Positions 1 to 6,894 of a stretch of DNA of 9,803 nt are shown here, one piece after another. The notes under the pieces were generated by a model. It saw nothing but the letters and a program-made list of their open reading frames with translations, was not told the DNA's origin and searched no databases. The stretch is taken from the NCBI GenBank assembly GCA_007570905.1, contig RKSI01000024.1, positions 1 through 9,803 on the forward strand. The letters are read 5' to 3'. This DNA is from Gammaproteobacteria bacterium (GTDB lineage: Bacteria > Pseudomonadota > Gammaproteobacteria > Poriferisulfidales > Oxydemutatoraceae). Every line of letters starts with the position of its first letter. Position 1 is the stretch's first letter. The translations under genes were made by a program, and so were the position numbers.

Positions 1-423
1 CGCGAACGCGAGCGCAAGCGCAAGGCCGAGGAAGCGCGCCTGCAAAAACAGCGCGAAGCCGAGCGCGAACGCAAGCGCGCGGCGCAAGAGGCGAAGCGCC
101 TGGCCGAAGAGGAGCGGCAACTGAAAATGAGAAAGCGCCAGCGCGCGCTGTGGACGCGCCAGTATGTCGGCCTGCTGCGCGACAGCATCGAGCGCCAGTG
201 GAAGAAGCCGCCGAGCAGCGTCAAGGGCGGCGATTGCGTGCTGAAGGTGCGCCAGAGTCCCGCGGGCGAGGTGCTGGACTTGAACATCGTCAGTTGCGAC
301 GGCGACCGGCTGTTCATGCGCTCGGTCGAGGAGGCGGTGTGGAAGGCAAGCCCGCTGCCGCCGCCGCCGTCGCCGGATGTGTTCGACGCCAATGTGGAAC
401 TGACTTTCCGGCAGAAATACTGA
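1..423 (+). CDS. tolA: TolA, C-terminal part (5' end outside window)
   Basis: TolA is the inner-membrane-anchored protein that spans the periplasm and links the TolQR motor to TolB/Pal and the outer membrane. Reading frame 1 is open from the first base to the TGA at 421-423, giving 140 visible residues. About the first 42 are almost only Arg, Lys, Glu, Ala and Gln, as expected for the long helical domain II. The rest is the compact C-terminal domain III: a WTRQYVGLLRDSI helix, a K-P-P turn, two cysteines (visible residues 79 and 99) placed like the conserved disulfide pair, G-E-V-L-D-L, and the hallmark SVEEAVWKASPLPPPP near the end. The N-terminal membrane anchor lies upstream of the window. 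tolB follows after 13 bp, so the two are almost surely co-transcribed. The ATG at 127 is internal, not a start. Confidence 0.95.
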   Translation, partial: RERERKRKAEEARLQKQREAERERKRAAQEAKRLAEEERQLKMRKRQRALWTRQYVGLLRDSIERQWKKPPSSVKGGDCVLKVRQSPAGEVLDLNIVSCDGDRLFMRSVEEAVWKASPLPPPPSPDVFDANVELTFRQKY

Positions 424-436
424 TGACAGGGGACGC

Positions 437-1720
437 ATGACAGGACGGGCCACCCTGGCGGGCGCGCTGCTGCTTGCGCTGCTGCCCGGCGCCGCGCAGG
501 CCGAATTGAAGGTCGAGATTACCGGCGGCGTCGAGGGCGGCATCCCGATGGCGGTGCTGCCTTTCGACAACGAACCGCAGGACATCAAGCGCACTTACAG
601 CGCGATTATCGCGTCCGACCTCGCTTACAGCGGCTTGTTCAGCGTGCTGCCGGCGCAGGATGTCGCGTCGCTGGCGCGCCGCCCGGCGGACGCCGAACAA
701 TACCGCGGCTGGGCCGGCGCCGGCGTCGAGAAGATGGTCGTCGGCAGGGTGATGAGCGGCGGCGACCTGCAAATCGCGCTGTATGACATCATCAAAAGCC
801 GCAAACTGGTGGAACTGGAGTTTTCGGTCGCGTCGCGCAAGCCGAGCGATGTCGCGCATTACGCCAGCGACCTGATTTACGAGGAACTGACCGGCGTGCC
901 CGGCATTTTCAGCACCCGCCTGGCGTTTGTCAGTTCCGAGAGGGAGGGCATCAGGTCGCGGCGTTTCCACCTGACCGTGGCCGACGCCGACGGCGGCAAC
1001 AGCGTGCAGATTTTCACTTCCTCAGAACCCATCATGTCGCCGTGCTGGTCGCCAGACTACCGGCGCTTGGGATATGTGTCATATGAAAACGGCGTGCCGG
1101 AGATTTTCATCCAGGTGCTCGGCAGCGGCCAGCGCACCAACCTGTCGGCGGCCATCGGCCAGGGCAACTCGCCCGACTGGTCGGACGACGGCGGGCGCCT
1201 CGCCTTTGTGTCGTCGCGCGACGGCAACCCGGAGATTTATGTCTATCACTTCAACGGCAACCGCATTGAGCGCATTACCGAGAACCTGGCGATTGACACC
1301 GAACCGGCCTGGGCGCCGGACGGTTCGCTGCTGTTCACTTCCGACCGCAGCGGCTCGCCGCAGGTGTACCGCCTCGACGCGCACAAGCGCGAACCGGTGC
1401 GCCTGACCTTCAAGGGCGGTTACAACTCCGACGCCGATGTTTCCCCGCGCGGCGACAAGATTGCGTGGGTCAGCCAGCGTCCGCAGGGGTTCTCGGTCGT
1501 GGTGCGCGACTGGCCCGACGGCGACGAACTGGAACTGAGCCTCGGCCTTATTGACGAGAGGCCGCGTTTCGCGCCGAACGGCCAGTTGCTGAGCTATCTG
1601 ACCAACCAGGGCGGGCACGCGGCGCTCGGCCTGCTGACGGTGGACGGCGTGTTCGGCAAACTTGTTCGGGTGGACTCGGGCAAAATCCGCGGCGTCGCCT
1701 GGTCGCCGCTGGTGCGCTGA
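437..1720 (+). CDS. tolB: TolB, periplasmic beta-propeller of the Tol system
   Basis: TolB is the soluble periplasmic partner of TolA and Pal, needed for outer-membrane constriction at division. The protein has 427 residues, close to the usual length of about 430. Residues 1-22 form a signal peptide ending in AQA, before ELKVEITGG, which matches the usual mature start. Residues about 36-160 are the N-terminal alpha/beta domain (MAVLPFDN). From about 200 on, propeller-blade motifs repeat: SPCWSPD (201-207), SPDWSDDGGRLAF (245-257), EPAWAPDG (289-296), DADVSPRGDKIAW (332-344) and ERPRFAPNG (374-382). The ATG at 437 has AGGGGA at 428-433, a short 3-base spacing. The ATG at 423, overlapping the tolA stop, opens a frame that ends at 440 and is not the start. 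Its usual neighbour pal does not follow. Confidence 0.97.
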   Translation: MTGRATLAGALLLALLPGAAQAELKVEITGGVEGGIPMAVLPFDNEPQDIKRTYSAIIASDLAYSGLFSVLPAQDVASLARRPADAEQYRGWAGAGVEKMVVGRVMSGGDLQIALYDIIKSRKLVELEFSVASRKPSDVAHYASDLIYEELTGVPGIFSTRLAFVSSEREGIRSRRFHLTVADADGGNSVQIFTSSEPIMSPCWSPDYRRLGYVSYENGVPEIFIQVLGSGQRTNLSAAIGQGNSPDWSDDGGRLAFVSSRDGNPEIYVYHFNGNRIERITENLAIDTEPAWAPDGSLLFTSDRSGSPQVYRLDAHKREPVRLTFKGGYNSDADVSPRGDKIAWVSQRPQGFSVVVRDWPDGDELELSLGLIDERPRFAPNGQLLSYLTNQGGHAALGLLTVDGVFGKLVRVDSGKIRGVAWSPLVR

Positions 1721-1864
1721 CATGCGGCGGCGCACTGATTCGGCGGAACCGGCGGCTGGCGGCGAGGCGACGGGCGCACCGCGCGGTGCCGTCCTGCGGC
1801 GGCGTCCTGATTTGGCGGAATGGGCGGGCGGGGCGCGCCGCCGCCGGTGCGCCGTGCTGCGGCA
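1704..1864 (+). repeat. Imperfect direct repeats at the tolB/cpoB junction
   Basis: The 26 bases from 1723 (tgcggcggcgcactgatt...) recur from 1795 (tgcggcggcgtcctgatt...) with three mismatches, an offset of 72 bp or 24 codons. In protein the copies read RRRTDSAEPAAGG and RRRPDLAEWAGGA. A weaker related block at 1839-1864 (cgccgccggtgcgcc) resembles the tolB end at 1704-1718 (cgccgctggtgcgct). The simplest reading is an old in-frame tandem duplication of the tolB-end/cpoB-start segment that lengthened the N terminus of CpoB. Confidence 0.6.
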
Positions 1865-2675
1865 ACTTGTGGCGGCGGTTATCCTGTTCGCGGCGCTGCC
1901 CGCCGCGGCGCAGCGCGACACGCCGGAAAACCAGTTGCTGATTGAGTTGCTGGACAAGGTTGAGAGTTTGCAGACCGAGTTGAACGAGTTGCGCGACCGC
2001 AACGACCGTTTGCAACATGAACTGGAGCAACTGAAGGAGGGCTTCAACGGCGCCGCGCCGTCGCCGGACGCCGTGCCGCCGGATACCGAGCCGTCACCGG
2101 ACAGCGCGCCGCCGGATAGCGCGCCGCCGGGCATCGCGCCATCGCCGGACGCCACACCGCCTGACACTGCGCCGCCGCCGGATAGCGCGCCGCCGGATGC
2201 TGCGCCACCCGACACTGCGCCGTCGCCGGATACCGCGTTGCCGTCGGACGCCGCACCGCCGCCGGTGCGCCGGGATCAGCCGACGGTGCACGGAAAGGAA
2301 GAGTACCGCATGTATCATGCCGCATGGAGCGCGCTGAACGACAAGGATTATGTGCGCCTGCGCGAGGGCCTCGCTGAATTCCTCGAGCGTTATCCGCACG
2401 GCAAATACGCGGCCAGCGCGAAGTACTGGATAGGCGAGTCGTGGTATGCCCGGCGTGATTTCGACAAGGCCGAGGCGGCTTTCAGGCGCGTCGTTGAGGA
2501 GCACGCCGACCACCAGAAAAGCGAGGACGCCTCCGTCAAGATTGCGATTATCCGGATGGAGCGCGGCGAGCACGACGCCGCCCGCGAAATTCTCGACAGC
2601 CTCGCCGCATCCGCGACGCAGAAGTCCATCCGCGACCTGGCGGGCAAGAAACTTAAACTGCTGAAAAAGCGATGA
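1722..2675 (+). CDS. cpoB: CpoB/YbgF-type TPR protein, cell division coordinator
   Basis: In E. coli CpoB is a periplasmic protein that binds TolA and tunes septal peptidoglycan synthesis with outer-membrane constriction. Counting from ATG 1722 (317 residues): a secretion signal at about 46-63 (LRQLVAAVILFAALPAAA), a coiled coil at about 67-106 (heptad-like Leu spacing, the trimerisation region in the family), a Pro/Asp/Ser/Ala linker at about 112-182, then TPR repeats from 194 to the end (YRMYHAAW, YPHGKYAASAKYWIGESWY). The start is uncertain. ATG 1722 lies one base after the tolB stop, without a clear ribosome site, and would put about 45 Arg-rich residues before the signal. GTG 1854 would give a normal short signal peptide but also lacks a Shine-Dalgarno. 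An ATG at 1662 inside tolB is less likely. pal is missing upstream. The stop overlaps queE. Confidence 0.9.
   Translation: MRRRTDSAEPAAGGEATGAPRGAVLRRRPDLAEWAGGARRRRCAVLRQLVAAVILFAALPAAAQRDTPENQLLIELLDKVESLQTELNELRDRNDRLQHELEQLKEGFNGAAPSPDAVPPDTEPSPDSAPPDSAPPGIAPSPDATPPDTAPPPDSAPPDAAPPDTAPSPDTALPSDAAPPPVRRDQPTVHGKEEYRMYHAAWSALNDKDYVRLREGLAEFLERYPHGKYAASAKYWIGESWYARRDFDKAEAAFRRVVEEHADHQKSEDASVKIAIIRMERGEHDAAREILDSLAASATQKSIRDLAGKKLKLLKKR
2058..2264 (+). repeat. Degenerate Pro-rich repeat encoding the CpoB linker
   Basis: About 200 bp inside cpoB are built from variants of gccgccggatagcgc and similar blocks, encoding repeated (S/P)PD(S/T/A)APP units. The block lies between the coiled coil and the TPR domain. 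A flexible linker is normal at this place in the family. The repetitive make-up suggests growth and shrinkage by slippage, so its length may vary between strains. Confidence 0.8.
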
Positions 2676-3532
2676 CGCCGACACCGCCGCGCGGTTCGGC
2701 CACGCCCCCGAACGCGGCCTCAAACGCGGCGCCGGACACGGCCCCGAACGCGACCTCAAACGCGGCGCCGGGCGCGCCCCTGAACGCGGCGTTCGACACG
2801 GCCTCAAACGCGGCGCCGGACACGACGACCCTGAACGCGGCGCTGAAAGATGTCCCGAACGATGCCCCTGACACGCCGCCGGCGGACAGGCGCGACGCGC
2901 TTAAAATCACCGAATTGTTTCATTCGCTGCAAGGCGAATCGCTGACCGCCGGCGTGCCGACCGTTTTTGTGCGCCTGACCGGCTGCCCGCTGCGCTGTCA
3001 TTATTGCGACACCGCCTACGCTTTCAGCGGCGGCCACTGGATGGACATCGCCGACATCCTCGCACAGGTCGGGCGTTACGATGCCGGTTATGTGACGGTC
3101 ACAGGCGGCGAACCGCTCGCGCAGAAGCGCTGCCCGCAGTTGCTGGCGGCGCTGTGCGACGCCGGTTACCGGGTTTCGCTCGAGACCGCGGGTTCGCACG
3201 ACATCGCCGTCGTGGATCCGCGCGTCGTCATCGTCATGGACATCAAGACGCCGGGTTCGGGTGAGGACGCGCGCAACCGCTACGCCAACATCGCGCGGCT
3301 GCGCGGCGGCGACCAGGTCAAGTTCGTCATCTGCGACCGCGCCGACTACGACTGGGCGAAGCGCAAACTGGACGAGCACCGCCTGAGCGAGCGCTGCTGC
3401 GTGCTGTTCTCGCCCGGTTACGGGCGGATGGACGCCGCCGAACTGGCCGGCTGGATACTGCGCGACCGGCTGCGCGTGCGCCTGCAACTGCAACTCCACA
3501 AGATACTGTGGGGCGAAGAGCGGGGGCGTTGA
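2672..3532 (+). CDS. queE: QueE, 7-carboxy-7-deazaguanine synthase, with long N-terminal tail
   Basis: QueE is a radical-SAM enzyme that turns 6-carboxy-tetrahydropterin into 7-carboxy-7-deazaguanine, the ring-contraction step toward preQ0 and queuosine in tRNA. Of 286 residues, the core starts at about 78 (KITELFHSLQGES). It shows the radical-SAM cysteine motif CPLRCHYC (105-112, spacing CX3CX2C), the SAM-contact stretch TGGEPL (144-149), ETAG (171-174), DIKTPGSG (190-197) and the C-terminal LQLHKILWG. The core of about 210 residues fits the family; E. coli QueE has about 223. Residues 1-75 are an extra Ala/Asn/Pro/Thr-rich tail encoded by repeats, without a signal peptide. No ATG, GTG or TTG start is seen between 2672 and the core, and ATG 2672 overlaps the cpoB stop as ATGA, so the tail is probably translated. 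queC follows with an overlap. Confidence 0.93.
   Translation: MTPTPPRGSATPPNAASNAAPDTAPNATSNAAPGAPLNAAFDTASNAAPDTTTLNAALKDVPNDAPDTPPADRRDALKITELFHSLQGESLTAGVPTVFVRLTGCPLRCHYCDTAYAFSGGHWMDIADILAQVGRYDAGYVTVTGGEPLAQKRCPQLLAALCDAGYRVSLETAGSHDIAVVDPRVVIVMDIKTPGSGEDARNRYANIARLRGGDQVKFVICDRADYDWAKRKLDEHRLSERCCVLFSPGYGRMDAAELAGWILRDRLRVRLQLQLHKILWGEERGR
2710..2826 (+). repeat. 36-bp tandem repeat at the start of queE
   Basis: Units beginning gaacgcg start at 2710, 2746 and 2782. The first two are each 36 bp and agree closely (gaacgcggcctcaaacgcgg against gaacgcgacctcaaacgcgg). The third is diverged and longer, and a partial unit (gaacgcggcgctgaaa) begins at 2833. They encode NAASNAAPDTAP, NATSNAAPGAPL and related units. 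The 36-bp period keeps the reading frame. Confidence 0.8.
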
Positions 3533-4236
3533 GCGGCGCCGCCGGAGAGCGCGCGGTGGTGCTGCTGTCGGGCGGGCTGGATTCGGCGACGACGCTGGCC
3601 ATCGCCGCGCACGACGGTTGCCGCTGCTTTGCGCTGAGTTTCGCCTACGGCCAGCGCAACGCCGCCGAGATTGGCGCGGCGCGCCGCGTCGCCGCCGCCG
3701 TCGGCGCCGCCGAACACCGCTGCTTCACGCTCGACCTCGCCGCCATCGCCGCCTCGGCGCTGACCGACCCGTCGGCGCCGCTGCCGGCGAACAGCGACAG
3801 CGGCGCCGCCGGCATTCCGCCGACATATGTGCCGGCGCGCAACACGGTGTTTCTGGCGCTGGCGCTGGCGTGGGCGGAAACGCTGGACGCGCGCAGCATT
3901 TACATCGGCGTCAACGCGGTGGATTACCCGGGCTATCCCGATTGCAGGCCGCGCTTCATCGAGTCTTTCGAGCAAACCGCCAATCTGGCGACGCGCGCCG
4001 GCGTCGAGGGCGGCGGTTTCCGCATCATGACGCCGCTGATTGCGCTGACCAAGGCCGGCATCATCTCGCGCGGCGTTGAACTCGGGCTGGATTACTCGCT
4101 GACGGTTTCGTGCTACCGCGCCGACGAGCAGGGCCGCGCCTGCGGCGAATGCGACGCCTGCCGTTTCCGCCGCCGCGGTTTTGACGAGGCCGGCGTGCCC
4201 GACCCGACCGCCTACCAATCCGGCGGCGTTTGTTAG
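3529..4236 (+). CDS. queC: QueC, 7-cyano-7-deazaguanine (preQ0) synthase
   Basis: QueC uses ATP and ammonia to convert the QueE product into preQ0, the precursor of queuosine. From TTG 3529 the protein has 235 residues, near the family norm of about 230. It shows the ATP-pyrophosphatase PP-loop SGGLDS (14-19), FAYGQRN (38-44), YVPARNTVFL (100-109), the VDYPGYPDCR block (131-140) and a zinc site of four cysteines at 195, 205, 208 and 211 (CGECDAC). Start choice: TTG 3529 overlaps the queE stop as TTGA and has a G-rich stretch (gagcgggggcg) just upstream. A GTG at 3508 in the same frame would add seven residues but has no visible ribosome site. The pair queE-queC supplies two consecutive steps. 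QueD and later queuosine enzymes are not in the window. Confidence 0.96.
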   Translation: MSGAAGERAVVLLSGGLDSATTLAIAAHDGCRCFALSFAYGQRNAAEIGAARRVAAAVGAAEHRCFTLDLAAIAASALTDPSAPLPANSDSGAAGIPPTYVPARNTVFLALALAWAETLDARSIYIGVNAVDYPGYPDCRPRFIESFEQTANLATRAGVEGGGFRIMTPLIALTKAGIISRGVELGLDYSLTVSCYRADEQGRACGECDACRFRRRGFDEAGVPDPTAYQSGGVC

Positions 4237-4245
4237 TTATGCGTT

Positions 4246-4251
4246 TATAAT
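4246..4251 (+). promoter_or_regulatory. Likely -10 box for the YeeE/YedE-type gene
   Basis: A perfect TATAAT lies 10 bp after the queC stop and 67 bp before the transporter start, in a locally AT-rich patch. At the usual spacing (4223-4228) the -35 is only GCGGCG, so an activator or a degenerate -35 would be needed. It suggests the transporter can be transcribed apart from the tol-que string. Transcription start is inferred near 4258. Confidence 0.4.
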
Positions 4252-4318
4252 CGGGGGAAGGCCGCTGACCGCCGGGGTTTTCGGCTTTCAGACTTTATTT
4301 TCCAAACGAGGGCACATA

Positions 4319-5536
4319 ATGGAATTGCTGCTTCTTCAACAGATCTTGCTGGCTGGGTTTGTCATCGCGCTGGTGCTGGGCGCGGTGACCTGCAAGACGA
4401 GTTTCTGCACGATGGGCGCGGTGTCGGACATCGTCAACATCGGCGACAGCGGGCGCATGCGCGCGTGGCTGTGCGCGATGGCGACGGCGGTCATCGGCGT
4501 CGCGCTGATAGACTGGCTTGCCGGCGCCGACCTGTCGCTCGCCGACGACGGCGCCACCGGCAAGCCGCCGTACGGCACGCCGGTGTTCGTGTGGCCGCGC
4601 TACATACTCGGCGGCCTGCTGTTCGGCGTCGGCATGACGCTGGCGTCGGGCTGCGGCAACAAGACGCTGGTGCGCATCGGCGGCGGCAACCTGAAGTCGG
4701 TCGTCGTTTTTCTGATGATGGGCGCCGGCGCCTACCTGATGATTTACACCAACTTCGGCTACCACCTGTTCTTGCGCTGGATGCCGTCGGTGGATTTTGC
4801 CGCCTGGGGCCTCGCCAGCCAGGGCGTGGATGAACTGACCGGGCGCCCGCTCGGCATCGCCGGGGCGTGGTGGAGCCGGATAACCGCGCTGATTATCGGC
4901 GCCGCGGTGCTGGCGTGGGTTTTCCGCTCGCGCGACTTCCGCTCCAGTTTTGACAACCAGTTGGGCGGCTTCGCCGTCGGCGCTGCGGTGGTCGGCGCGT
5001 GGTATCTGACGACGGGGCCGATGGGCCGCGGTCTGCTCGATGAAATCGCGTTTCTCGATGAAATTCCGTACGACGCCGGCGCCCAGTCGTTCACTTTCGT
5101 CAAGCCGAGCGCCCATCTGTATTACTACATTCAGGAGGGCTTTGCGTCCAACCTGCTGACCTTTGCGCTGGTCGCCGCGTTCGGCGTTGTCGCGGGTTCG
5201 TTTCTTTATTCGGCGGTTTCCGGCAACTTCCGCATTGAATGGTTCGCCGGCGGCGGCGACCTCGCGCGCCATCTGGCCGGCGGCTTTCTGATGGGCGTCG
5301 GCGGCGTGCTGTCGCTCGGCTGCACCTTCGGCCAGGCGATCACCGGCGCCTCGACGCTGGCGCTCGGCTCGTTCATCACCTTCGCCGCGATAGTGCTGGG
5401 CGCGGCGCTGACGATGAAGGTGCAGTATTACAAGATGGTGTACGAAGACGACGCCACTTTCGCCGGCGCGCTGGTGGCGTCGCTGGCCGATTTGCGCCTG
5501 GCGCCCGCCGCCTGGCGCAAACTCGACCGCGTTTAA
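4319..5536 (+). CDS. YeeE/YedE-family sulfur-compound transporter
   Basis: This is a polytopic inner-membrane protein of 405 residues, with hydrophobic segments from residue 9 (ILLAGFVIALVLGAV) to about 366. Family signatures are CKTSFCTMGA (25-34), LASGCGNKTLVRIGGGNLKS (108-127) and LSLGCTFGQAITGAS (331-345). The cysteines at 112 and 335 sit in the two pseudo-symmetric halves, where family members such as the thiosulfate importer TsuA/YeeE use conserved cysteines for relay of the substrate. Sulfur-compound uptake is therefore the likely role, but the substrate cannot be read off. ATG 4319 is chosen because GAGGG (4308-4312) lies 6 bases upstream; in-frame codons further upstream overlap queC. 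No TusA-like partner is seen nearby. It is longer than E. coli YeeE (about 350), with a loop of about 40 residues near 237-275. Confidence 0.9.
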   Translation: MELLLLQQILLAGFVIALVLGAVTCKTSFCTMGAVSDIVNIGDSGRMRAWLCAMATAVIGVALIDWLAGADLSLADDGATGKPPYGTPVFVWPRYILGGLLFGVGMTLASGCGNKTLVRIGGGNLKSVVVFLMMGAGAYLMIYTNFGYHLFLRWMPSVDFAAWGLASQGVDELTGRPLGIAGAWWSRITALIIGAAVLAWVFRSRDFRSSFDNQLGGFAVGAAVVGAWYLTTGPMGRGLLDEIAFLDEIPYDAGAQSFTFVKPSAHLYYYIQEGFASNLLTFALVAAFGVVAGSFLYSAVSGNFRIEWFAGGGDLARHLAGGFLMGVGGVLSLGCTFGQAITGASTLALGSFITFAAIVLGAALTMKVQYYKMVYEDDATFAGALVASLADLRLAPAAWRKLDRV

Positions 5537-5555
5537 GGCGCGCCGCGCCGCCGCG

Positions 5556-6425
5556 CTATTGCCCGAACAGGTATTTGACGGTGAACAGCGCCGACCAGTA
5601 GTCAAGGCCGGCGAACTTCGTGCGGTTGGTCAGGTTCGGCTCGTCGGTATGCTCGTCGTAGCGGTTGGTGTCGGAGAAGTCGTCGAGGTCGGTGTACGAG
5701 ACTTTCAGGCCGACAAGAAACCTGCGGTTGACGCGGTAGTCCGCGCCGGCGTGCAACTGCCAGGCGTACACCGTGTCTTCCATGTCGGTGTCCTGCACGA
5801 CCCGGCGGCGGTTCGCCGGGCGGTGGCTGTCAACGAAGATGGAGATGTAGCGCACATCCGTCACCTTGACATCGGCCTTGCCGACGCCGGCCCCGATGTA
5901 GGGAATGAAGTCGCCGTAGCCGGGAAAGTCGTAATAGACATTGGCGAACAGCGAGCGTGTTTCTATCCTGCCGACGCCGCTGGTCTCGGATTCCTGCGCC
6001 GCGTCGGGCAGCCGGCAGGCGGTGCCCAGAAAGCACGCCGGCGAACCGTCGCGCAATGAAGAACCCCTGAAACGGTGGGTGGCGTCGTTGGCGGCGTGGG
6101 CGGCGTTGATTTCCAGCCGCAGTTGGTTCCACATCCAGCCGGCGGACAGGCCGAATTGCAGCCCGTTGTCGGTGTCCACCTCGTATTCCCAGCGGTAGCC
6201 CTCCTCGCCGCCCGGGAAGCCGCTCTGACAGCCGAGGAAATAACAACTCATTTCCCGGTTGTTCCCCTGCTGGCGGAAGTCCGCGCGCCAGATGATGCCG
6301 GCGTCGCCGCCGACATAAAATCCCGAACGCGCCGCCTCCGCGCTCGCGGGCGCCGCCGCGCAGGCCAGCAGACCCGCCAGCATCGCCGCCATCGTCCCGC
6401 GGGATGAAATGTTGCAATGTGTCAT
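5556..6425 (-). CDS. Outer-membrane beta-barrel protein (OmpA-like/OMP_b-brl type)
   Basis: A 289-residue exported protein. Residues 1-29 look like a signal peptide (MAAMLAGLLACAAAPASA), cleaved before EAARSGFYVGGDAG. The mature part alternates amphipathic strands with polar loops: about eight can be picked out near 35-45, 76-98, 100-112, 155-167, 174-191, 215-230, 232-245 and 275-288, as in small 8-strand barrels. It ends in KYLFGQ rather than a terminal aromatic residue. Two close cysteine pairs (61/66 and 131/137) fall in predicted surface loops. The function is unknown: structural porin-like, adhesin and surface antigen are all possible. ATG 6425 has AAGGAA upstream with good spacing; ATGs at codons 12 and 15 are alternatives. 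It lies 70 bp downstream of rpsI on the same strand with no obvious promoter, so it may be read through from rplM-rpsI. Confidence 0.8.
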   Translation of the reverse strand: MTHCNISSRGTMAAMLAGLLACAAAPASAEAARSGFYVGGDAGIIWRADFRQQGNNREMSCYFLGCQSGFPGGEEGYRWEYEVDTDNGLQFGLSAGWMWNQLRLEINAAHAANDATHRFRGSSLRDGSPACFLGTACRLPDAAQESETSGVGRIETRSLFANVYYDFPGYGDFIPYIGAGVGKADVKVTDVRYISIFVDSHRPANRRRVVQDTDMEDTVYAWQLHAGADYRVNRRFLVGLKVSYTDLDDFSDTNRYDEHTDEPNLTNRTKFAGLDYWSALFTVKYLFGQ

Positions 6426-6441
6426 AAAGGTTTCCTTGTGG

Positions 6442-6455
6442 GCGGGCAGGCCCGC
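6442..6455 (-). other. GC-rich hairpin between rpsI and the barrel gene
   Basis: GCGGG and CCCGC pair around a four-base loop (plus-strand CAGG). No U-tract follows on the minus strand, so it is not a standard intrinsic terminator. It sits just before the Shine-Dalgarno of the barrel gene and could trim or stabilise the processed mRNA. The role is inferred. Confidence 0.35.
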
Positions 6456-6495
6456 GCATCCTTTTGGAAAAGTTGAAGGGCGCTGAAAGGGGCGC

Positions 6496-6894
6496 TTAGC
6501 GCTTGGAGTACTGGATGTCTTTGCGCGCCTTGCGCAGGCCGACTTTCTTGCGCTCGACGATGCGCGCGTCGCGCGTCAGAAAACCGCCCTGGCGCAGCGT
6601 CGCGCGCAGGCCGTTGTCGCACTGCAAAAGCGCGCGCGCGATGCCGAGGCGGATGGCGCCGGCCTGGCCGCTCGGCCCGCCGCCCCTGACGGTGATGTCA
6701 AAGTCGAATTTTTTCACCGCCGACACCGCCGCCAGCGGCTGCTCGACGAGCATGCACAGGGTTTCGCGCGGAAAGTATTCGCTGAACTTGCGCCGGTTGA
6801 CGAGAATCTTTCCGGACCCGGGGCGCATGAAGACGCGCGCCACCGAGCACTTGCGGCGCCCGGTTCCGTAATACTGCCGTTCGCTTTCGGCCAT
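6496..6894 (-). CDS. rpsI: 30S ribosomal protein S9
   Basis: S9 (uS9) is a small-subunit head protein whose C-terminal tail reaches the P-site tRNA. The 132 residues match the family length (about 130) and signature: YYGTGRRKCSVARVFMRPG at the N terminus, ITVRGGGPSGQAGAIRLGIARAL in the middle (split here as ITVRGGGPSGQAG and AIRLGIARAL), LTRDARIVERKKVGLRKARK, and the basic end QYSKR. Its ATG shares one base with the TGA of rplM (TGATG on the minus strand), the usual rplM-rpsI coupling. No own promoter is needed. Confidence 0.98.
   Translation of the reverse strand: MAESERQYYGTGRRKCSVARVFMRPGSGKILVNRRKFSEYFPRETLCMLVEQPLAAVSAVKKFDFDITVRGGGPSGQAGAIRLGIARALLQCDNGLRATLRQGGFLTRDARIVERKKVGLRKARKDIQYSKR

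Noticed and set aside
1079..2807. Long minus-strand frames opposite tolB, cpoB and the start of queE, some with Gly/Ser or Arg repeats
   Set aside because: The repeats are the mirror of the CpoB linker and QueE tail. There are no recognisable proteins or ribosome sites.
4258..4300. Possible intrinsic terminator after queC
   Set aside because: Only a four-pair stem (gccg/cggc) can be drawn and the T-rich stretch after it is broken. It is too weak to list.
5537..5556. Hairpin between the convergent transporter and barrel genes as a two-way terminator
   Set aside because: A GCGCG/CGCGC stem is possible but there is no T-run on either strand, and any GC-rich 20-mer of this type can fold so.
4295..5605. 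436-codon open frame on the minus strand opposite the transporter
   Set aside because: Its translation is Arg/Ala/His/Gln-rich with no domain, while the plus strand encodes a convincing membrane protein. Long antisense frames are expected in GC-rich coding DNA.
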